A DNA stretch of 64,000 nt from Clostridium lundense DSM 17049 (lineage in GTDB: Bacteria > Bacillota > Clostridia > Clostridiales > Clostridiaceae). Under the pieces are notes generated by a model. That model did not search any database. It saw nothing but the letters and a program-made list of their open reading frames with translations, and had not been told where the DNA came from. The translations under genes and the position numbers were made by a program. The stretch is from contig NZ_JHVC01000002.1 in the NCBI RefSeq assembly GCF_000619945.1, forward strand, positions 1 through 64,000, written 5' to 3'. Positions 60,101-64,000 of the stretch are shown piece by piece; position 1 is the first letter of the stretch; each line of letters begins with the position of its first letter.

Positions 60101-61230
60101 TAGGAATAGAACAGGAAAGTATAAAAAATCTTATCAATAGTTATCTTAGAGACATTCCTAATAAGGAATGGTTTGATTTACAAACAAGTTTGTATGATAC
60201 TGCTTTAAGAGTATTTCCAAGTAGAGTTATGTTAAAAGAACACTTTAGATGTGCTTCTGAAATAATAGGTTTTAGCAATAGATTATGCTACTCAGGAGAA
60301 ATACTACCTTTAAGATATCCCCAAAGGTTTGAAAGATTTGACCAACCTATAGTGCCTGTAAAGGTGATGAATGGAAAACGTGAGGAGAAAAAAGGAATTA
60401 ATATAGAAGAAGCAGAAGCAATAGTTGGAATGATATATGATTGTTGCAGAGATAGAAACTATAGAGGAATGACTATGGGTGTTATATCTTTGCTAGGGGA
60501 AGCTCAGGCAGATTATATACAAGAACTTTTAAGAAATAAAATTGGTGAAGAGGAGATGATTAGAAGAAAGATAGTCTGTGGGGATGCTTATTCTTTTCAG
60601 GGGGATGAAAGGGATATAATGTTTTTATCAATGGTTATAGGAGATAACATGAAATTTGTACCACTTACTAAGGAGTCAGATATTAGGAGATTTAACGTAG
60701 CTGCTAGTAGGGCTAAAAATCAAATGTGGTTATTTTACTCCATAGATCCACAGAGCTTAAATAGGGATTGTGTAAGATTTTCCATTTTGGATTATTGTAT
60801 CAATTATGAGAGTTATGGGAAAGAAAATAAAAATATTGATTATGTATTCTATTCACAGCTTCAAAGAGATGTATATAAAATATTATCAGAAAAAAATTAT
60901 AATATATGTCCTAATGTAAATATAGGTGGATATAAAATAGACTTTGTATTAGAAGGGTTTAAAAATAAAGTTGCTATAATATGTGAGGACCAAGATGAAA
61001 AAACTATATTAAATTGGGATGAACAGTATGAGGCACAATTAAAATTAAAGTCTTCTGGTTGGAATATTATAAAGATAAGAAATATACACTTTTATAGGAA
61101 TATGGATAGTACTATGAATAAGATTTTTTCAAAACTTGAAAAACAAGCAATGCTTCCCTACAAGGATAATAAGGATGTAGTAAATAATAAGCAGTTATTT
61201 AAAAGTTCAAAATCACTTAAAGTAGTATAA
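57172..61230 (+). CDS. Large SF1 (Upf1-like) helicase with C-terminal nuclease-like domain
   Basis: A 1352-residue cytosolic protein. Walker A GPPGTGKS starts at residue 282; a long helical insert of about 500 residues follows; Walker B is DESSQ (944-948), then GDDKQISPE, SFQGDERDI (about 1140) and VAASRAKNQMW (about 1175), the SF1 motifs. The last 110 residues look like the Vsr/MTES_1575-type PD-(D/E)xK nuclease fold, with GGYKID (Asp1257) and AIICED (1268-1273); the usual ECDG motif is altered. The N-terminal 250 residues are unassigned. Similar helicase-Vsr proteins have been reported in phage defence; the role here is unknown. GGGGGG precedes the ATG. Confidence 0.78.
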   Translation: MKTREKIKNIFNYLLSVKSINEKIVRNIKEYDKVFLEKDIDGLVGCSVNKDLCGDWWIKVDKRSKDIYNYLFNVYQNIQKKGENIELVHGNGLVKLSVNGEDIYHPIFTTPLELSFQLEEGNFYLKACTNANLENYFLQNLTIDHSKLSKLKDDIKFEGINSRDTETIEKYFKDIINILNNGDLNMPEKPSIHIESMFIIRKASTNLWREEIKNILSELDKGLAIPKSIEALVSDNIIVEDEKVKEEWGKISEDLLFPLPANEEQKEVAKRIGENFGVVVQGPPGTGKSHTIANLICHFLAHGKKVLVTSETDRALKVLEEKIPEEIRSLCISLLGNDAKSFRELEESVRKITDSLSLNPRDLEKELNMLRKELNLCKDNEKILVTKLKEIDERENKSINYCGQNYKLVDIAKWLRDNEAEYSWIEDDIKPYSKSPISEKDFEKLKDYVNKISKEDIEIINKVGIIIDKFSGYREIYDAIIKYMKLKEKYDGNRNLIEGWNIYDNKRFQYTEVINVIENAICKLDNVERKGFSKVLVDYYTSNILSHSISGLLLRWNGYIKRLAVIKKELNDHCICLPKDVNIMNFEKDFNKVYEELNKKGKLGKFFFVINKDCRYIEECLVDYKPLETLPQAITVKLYLEEKFIERNVIDLWNNTFKSYENLIIDKKCINNIKLIEEYMSIIEDIVSWDETVKLEVSKLLGRIQFPINMNWYIKDTLKHIKNCIIAINEIYEYKDVEAYLQSIKNLLYDIRELDILYNAIENLNLDELKEAFLEINRLKKMKSYVSDMKLILSKLSNTCPKLALKILSGDIENLKNWNRAWRWAEWNSMLNDLNNINEVDLEERLENEKEKERYLIKEIISKQTWYNQVLKISENEKRSLFSWLQAVKRIGKGKGKYAGEYAKLAQRELENCKSFIPVWIMPLNRVIENIKLTEDKFDVIIFDESSQSNIFALCALMRGKKAVIVGDDKQISPELIGIEQESIKNLINSYLRDIPNKEWFDLQTSLYDTALRVFPSRVMLKEHFRCASEIIGFSNRLCYSGEILPLRYPQRFERFDQPIVPVKVMNGKREEKKGINIEEAEAIVGMIYDCCRDRNYRGMTMGVISLLGEAQADYIQELLRNKIGEEEMIRRKIVCGDAYSFQGDERDIMFLSMVIGDNMKFVPLTKESDIRRFNVAASRAKNQMWLFYSIDPQSLNRDCVRFSILDYCINYESYGKENKNIDYVFYSQLQRDVYKILSEKNYNICPNVNIGGYKIDFVLEGFKNKVAIICEDQDEKTILNWDEQYEAQLKLKSSGWNIIKIRNIHFYRNMDSTMNKIFSKLEKQAMLPYKDNKDVVNNKQLFKSSKSLKVV

Positions 61231-61280
61231 AAATATTGTTTAAAGGTGAAACATTAAAATATTATATAACAATATGGCAT

Positions 61281-61319
61281 AAATATAGTGTTTATTATAT
61301 AATATAGACACTATATTTT
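61281..61319 (+). terminator. Terminator of the helicase gene
   Basis: Arms AAATATAGTGT and ACACTATATTT followed by T. Confidence 0.8.
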
Positions 61320-61360
61320 TATTATTGAAGAAGTTTATAATATATAAAGGGGAAGTACAA

Positions 61361-62068
61361 ATGAGTTTACAAGAAGTAGTTATAAGGTTGACGCTTGCTA
61401 TTACAATAGGTGGAATTATAGGATATGAAAGAGAATTTCAACGTAGGCCAGCTGGTTTTAGAACGCATGTGTTAGTATGCGTTGGGGCAGCAGTTATATC
61501 GATGATACAACTTTTTGACTTACAATATACAGTAAATTTAATTAAATCTAATCCTGAATTAGCTCCTTCAATAAAGACTGAAGTTGGTAGATTAGGGGCC
61601 CAAGTTATAAGTGGAATAGGTTTTTTAGGAGCAGGAACTATAATACGTGACAGTGGGGCTGTAAAAGGCTTGACAACAGCAGCAAGTTTATGGACTGTAG
61701 CTTGTATTGGGCTTGCTGTTGGGATGGGACATTATACTTTAAGTATATTATCTAGTATAGCAGTAGTAATTTCACTAGTTACTTTAAAAAAATTTGAGTC
61801 CAGGTTTATGGAGAAGAGTAAGTTAGTACAATTAGAAATAGAATATTTGGAAAAAAATAATATGATTCAAAAAGTTTCAGAATACTTTGAAAGGAAGGAT
61901 ATAAAAGTTAGGAATATAGAATTTGTTTTTGATATTACTCAGGAAAATGAGAAGAATGTTTATGGAAAGAGTTTATTTACTATAATGATACCTAGATATA
62001 TTAATTTATCTCAAATATTAAGGGATTTAGTTATTGTCGATGGAATTGTAAAGGTAAATGTAGTGTAG
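61361..62068 (+). CDS. MgtC/SapB family membrane protein
   Basis: A 235-residue protein with about four to five membrane helices at the N-terminus and a cytosolic ACT-like tail (about 150-235). GYEREFQRRPAGFRTHVLVCVGAA and GFLGAGTIIRDSGAVKGLTTAASLW are MgtC signatures. MgtC proteins influence Mg2+ and ATP homeostasis; they are not proven transporters. The ATG at 61361 is set by AAAGGGGA; the longer frame adds 12 residues without a ribosome site. Confidence 0.9.
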   Translation: MSLQEVVIRLTLAITIGGIIGYEREFQRRPAGFRTHVLVCVGAAVISMIQLFDLQYTVNLIKSNPELAPSIKTEVGRLGAQVISGIGFLGAGTIIRDSGAVKGLTTAASLWTVACIGLAVGMGHYTLSILSSIAVVISLVTLKKFESRFMEKSKLVQLEIEYLEKNNMIQKVSEYFERKDIKVRNIEFVFDITQENEKNVYGKSLFTIMIPRYINLSQILRDLVIVDGIVKVNVV

Positions 62069-62090
62069 TAAATAAAGATGATTTTATAAA

Positions 62091-62146
62091 AATGCTTGTG
62101 ATTATTTGAGAAGTAGTTCTCAATAGGCACAAGCATTTGTCATTTT
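62091..62146 (+). terminator. Terminator of the mgtC-like gene
   Basis: Outer arms AATGCTTGTG and CACAAGCATT, inner TTGAGAA and TTCTCAA, then TTTTT. Confidence 0.8.
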
Positions 62147-62208
62147 TAAATAAAATTATGCATATATAAATCCAAAACTAAATAAATATATGATAAGGAG
62201 GGGGTCAT

Positions 62209-63246
62209 ATGTTAAAGATAAAAAAGGTGTTAGGATTAGTTTTAGCTTCAACTATGTTAATAACAATGGTTTCTGGCTGTGGAGCTAAAGAAACAGAAGA
62301 GAAAAATAAGGTTAAAGCTGAAAAACTCACTATATATTGTGGACTAATGGAAGATCATATGGTAGCAGCTGTAAAAGAATTTGAAAAGGAGACAGGCATT
62401 AAAGTTGATGCAGTAAGAATGAGTTCAGGAGAAATAATGGGGAGAGTAAAGGCTGAAAAGGAAAATCCTAAGGCATCTATATGGTTTGGAGGTCCAGCAG
62501 ATGGATTTATACAGGCTCAAAAAGATGGGTTGCTAGAAAAATATATATCAGCAAATGCTAAAGATATACCAGAACAGTTTAAGGATAAGGATGGATATTG
62601 GACAGGAATATATAAAGGTTACTTGGGGTTTGTTTCAAATAAAAAGTTATTAGGAGAAAAGGGTGCTCAAGCTCCACAAAGTTGGGAGGATTTATTAAAA
62701 CCTGAATTTAAAGGACAAGTAGTAATTGCAAATCCAGGATCATCAGGAACAGCATATACATTACTTTCCACTGTTATACAAATAATGGGCGAAGAAAAAG
62801 GCCTTGCATATATGAAAAAATTAAATGGACAGATTAAATCATATCAAAAGTCTGGAACTGCTCCAGGAAGAATGGTTGGTCAAGGTGAAGCTACAGTAGG
62901 AGTAACATTTTTACATGATGCTATAAAATATAGAGAAGAAGGAATGAAGGACATAGTATTATCAGTACCTAAAGAAGGAACAGGTTATGAAATAGGAGCT
63001 GTAGCTGTTCTAAAAGGTGGCCCAGATCAAGAAGCAGCTAAAAAGTTTGTTGATTGGTGCTTAACAGTAAAGGCTCAAGAATTAGGTCAAACAGTAGGAT
63101 CTTATCAATTCTTAACTAACCCACAAGCCAAAGCACCAAAACAAGCGAATGAACTAAAGGACACTAAGCTTATTAACTATAACCTTGAATGGGCTGGTAG
63201 TCACAAAAATGAATTAATTGAAAAATGGAGTAATGCTATCAAATAA
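62209..63246 (+). CDS. ABC transporter substrate-binding lipoprotein (iron(III)/FbpA type)
   Basis: A 345-residue lipoprotein with lipobox VSGC (Cys24). It begins LTIYCGLMEDHMVAAVKEFEKETGIKV after a short linker, typical of Fe3+/spermidine-type binding proteins, and has PQSWEDLLKPEFKGQVVIANP and the GAVAVLKGGPDQEAAKKFVDW end. It captures the ligand outside the membrane for the permease that follows. The closest families carry iron(III), 2-aminoethylphosphonate or thiamine; iron is my best guess. AGGAGGGGG precedes the ATG. Confidence 0.85.
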   Translation: MLKIKKVLGLVLASTMLITMVSGCGAKETEEKNKVKAEKLTIYCGLMEDHMVAAVKEFEKETGIKVDAVRMSSGEIMGRVKAEKENPKASIWFGGPADGFIQAQKDGLLEKYISANAKDIPEQFKDKDGYWTGIYKGYLGFVSNKKLLGEKGAQAPQSWEDLLKPEFKGQVVIANPGSSGTAYTLLSTVIQIMGEEKGLAYMKKLNGQIKSYQKSGTAPGRMVGQGEATVGVTFLHDAIKYREEGMKDIVLSVPKEGTGYEIGAVAVLKGGPDQEAAKKFVDWCLTVKAQELGQTVGSYQFLTNPQAKAPKQANELKDTKLINYNLEWAGSHKNELIEKWSNAIK

Positions 63247-63247
63247 T

Positions 63248-63277
63248 TTAAAGCCCATCTTTTAAGATGGGCTTTAA
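63248..63277 (+). terminator. Intergenic hairpin between binding protein and permease
   Basis: Arms TTAAAGCCCATCTT and AAGATGGGCTTTAA. The T tract is poor, so it probably lowers rather than stops transcription into the permease gene, leaving more binding protein than permease. Confidence 0.7.
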
Positions 63278-63297
63278 TAAAAAGCCGAGGTGATTAT

Positions 63298-64000
63298 ATG
63301 AATAATAGAATTAAAACAGAACTAGATGATGCAAAAAAGATTATAAGAGATCCTATACTTTTTACTGTAATAATAATAGTAATAGCAGCTCTTATTATAT
63401 TTATATTATGGCCATTATATGATGTTTTAAAGGAGAGCTTTTTACAAGGTAATGGGGGAATAACATTTAAATATTATAAGCAGATATTTAGTCAAGTTGA
63501 GACTAAAACTGTATTAATCAATACATTAGTACTTGGAGTGTTTGTAAGTGTAGTATGTACAGTTATAGGGTTTTTATTTGCATATGCAAATGCATATATT
63601 AATCTAAAATTTAAAAAGATATTTAGCATACTTACCATACTTCCAATAGTATCTCCACCTTTTGCTTTAGCAATGTCATTTATAATGCTTTTTGGACAAA
63701 GAGGTTTTATAACCTATAGTATATTAGGAATTAAGGATGCCAATGTGTATGGATTTTGGGGACTAGCTATAGTGCAAATACTAACATTTTTCCCAGTAGC
63801 ATATTTAGTTTTAACAGGGTTATTAAAGCAAATAGATCCTTGCTATGAAGAAGCAGCAAGAAATATGGGAGCATCAAGAATTTATATATTTAAAACTATT
63901 ATATTACCTTTGCTTAGACCAGGAATAGCTAATGCATTTTTATTAGTATTTATTCAGAGTGTTGCGGACTTTGGAAATGCAATGGTAATAGGAGGGAACT
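63298..64000 (+). CDS. ABC transporter permease, iron(III)-type (partial)
   Basis: The first 234 residues of a permease that continues past the window. At least five membrane helices are visible. The EAA loop that contacts the ATPase is clear: EEAARNMGASRIYIFKTIILP. LPIVSPPFALAM is typical of FbpB/ThiP-type permeases, which are usually two fused permease halves. GAGGTGAT precedes the ATG at 63298. Its ATPase gene should follow outside the window. Confidence 0.9.
   Translation, partial: MNNRIKTELDDAKKIIRDPILFTVIIIVIAALIIFILWPLYDVLKESFLQGNGGITFKYYKQIFSQVETKTVLINTLVLGVFVSVVCTVIGFLFAYANAYINLKFKKIFSILTILPIVSPPFALAMSFIMLFGQRGFITYSILGIKDANVYGFWGLAIVQILTFFPVAYLVLTGLLKQIDPCYEEAARNMGASRIYIFKTIILPLLRPGIANAFLLVFIQSVADFGNAMVIGGN

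Noticed and set aside
1..64000. Prophage, CRISPR array, integron or complete insertion sequence
   Set aside because: No integrase, transposase, phage structural gene or regularly spaced repeats were seen; only small non-coding repeats are present.

Overview
The window reads as a chromosomal segment of a spore-forming Clostridium (sensu stricto). It is very AT-rich, uses strong AGGAGG-type ribosome sites with ATG/GTG/TTG starts, and carries sporulation genes (gin, spmA, spmB, abrB with a Spo0A box), clostridial ferredoxins, an anaerobic ribonucleotide reductase and T-box leaders. I do not assign a species. Almost all of it is core genome: I see no prophage, no CRISPR array, no transposase and no toxin gene.

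Layout. 1-361 is the end of an rRNA operon (23S 3' end, 5S, terminator). 452-4390 holds sir2, tRNA-Cys, corA, a small membrane protein and an M20-like hydrolase. 4542-13300 is a block with the same gene order as the Bacillus subtilis csfB-yaaO-tmk-yaaQ-holB-yaaT-yabB-rsmI-abrB region: gin, a PLP decarboxylase, tmk, darA, holB, ricT, a ferredoxin, a TrmN6-like methylase, rsmI and abrB, with an NlpC/P60 hydrolase added. In B. subtilis this order continues directly into metS-tatD-yabE-rnmV-ksgA. Here the continuation resumes only at 29279 (metG, tatD, a YabE-like protein, rnmV, ksgA), so about 15 kb of other genes lie between the two halves. These are a transaldolase-like gene, a polysaccharide deacetylase, ispF, ridA, a MetPS-type transporter, a two-component system with rluF, a glucosaminidase, spmAB, a MATE pump and a uracil-DNA glycosylase.

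36406-50114 carries lgt followed by a lipoprotein, an Mrp ATPase, a ferredoxin, a GGDEF protein, yerB, nrdDG, a CadC-like repressor, glutamate racemase and several small genes. 50434-64000 holds a two-domain amidase, ileS behind an Ile T-box, a LacI/CcpA-like regulator, a 1352-residue helicase with a C-terminal nuclease-like domain, an MgtC-like protein and the start of an iron-type ABC importer that runs off the window.

Main themes are translation and replication upkeep (holB, tmk, metG, ileS, rsmI, ksgA, rnmV, rluF), cell-wall remodelling (five wall hydrolases plus a deacetylase and glutamate racemase) and sporulation. Three of the wall hydrolases share an N-terminal Ig-like module.

The most striking unexplained structures are: (1) two DnaA-box clusters (six and five boxes) flanking the polysaccharide deacetylase gene at 14.7-16.2 kb; (2) a 120-nt structured element present twice, at 31.2 and 34.8 kb, whose substitutions largely preserve RNA pairing; (3) a 160-bp element with 27-bp terminal inverted repeats at 47.46 kb; (4) several promoters overlapped by perfect palindromes; (5) short genes easily missed (56-aa ferredoxin, 35-aa MetS-like subunit, 58-aa protein at 41.5 kb).
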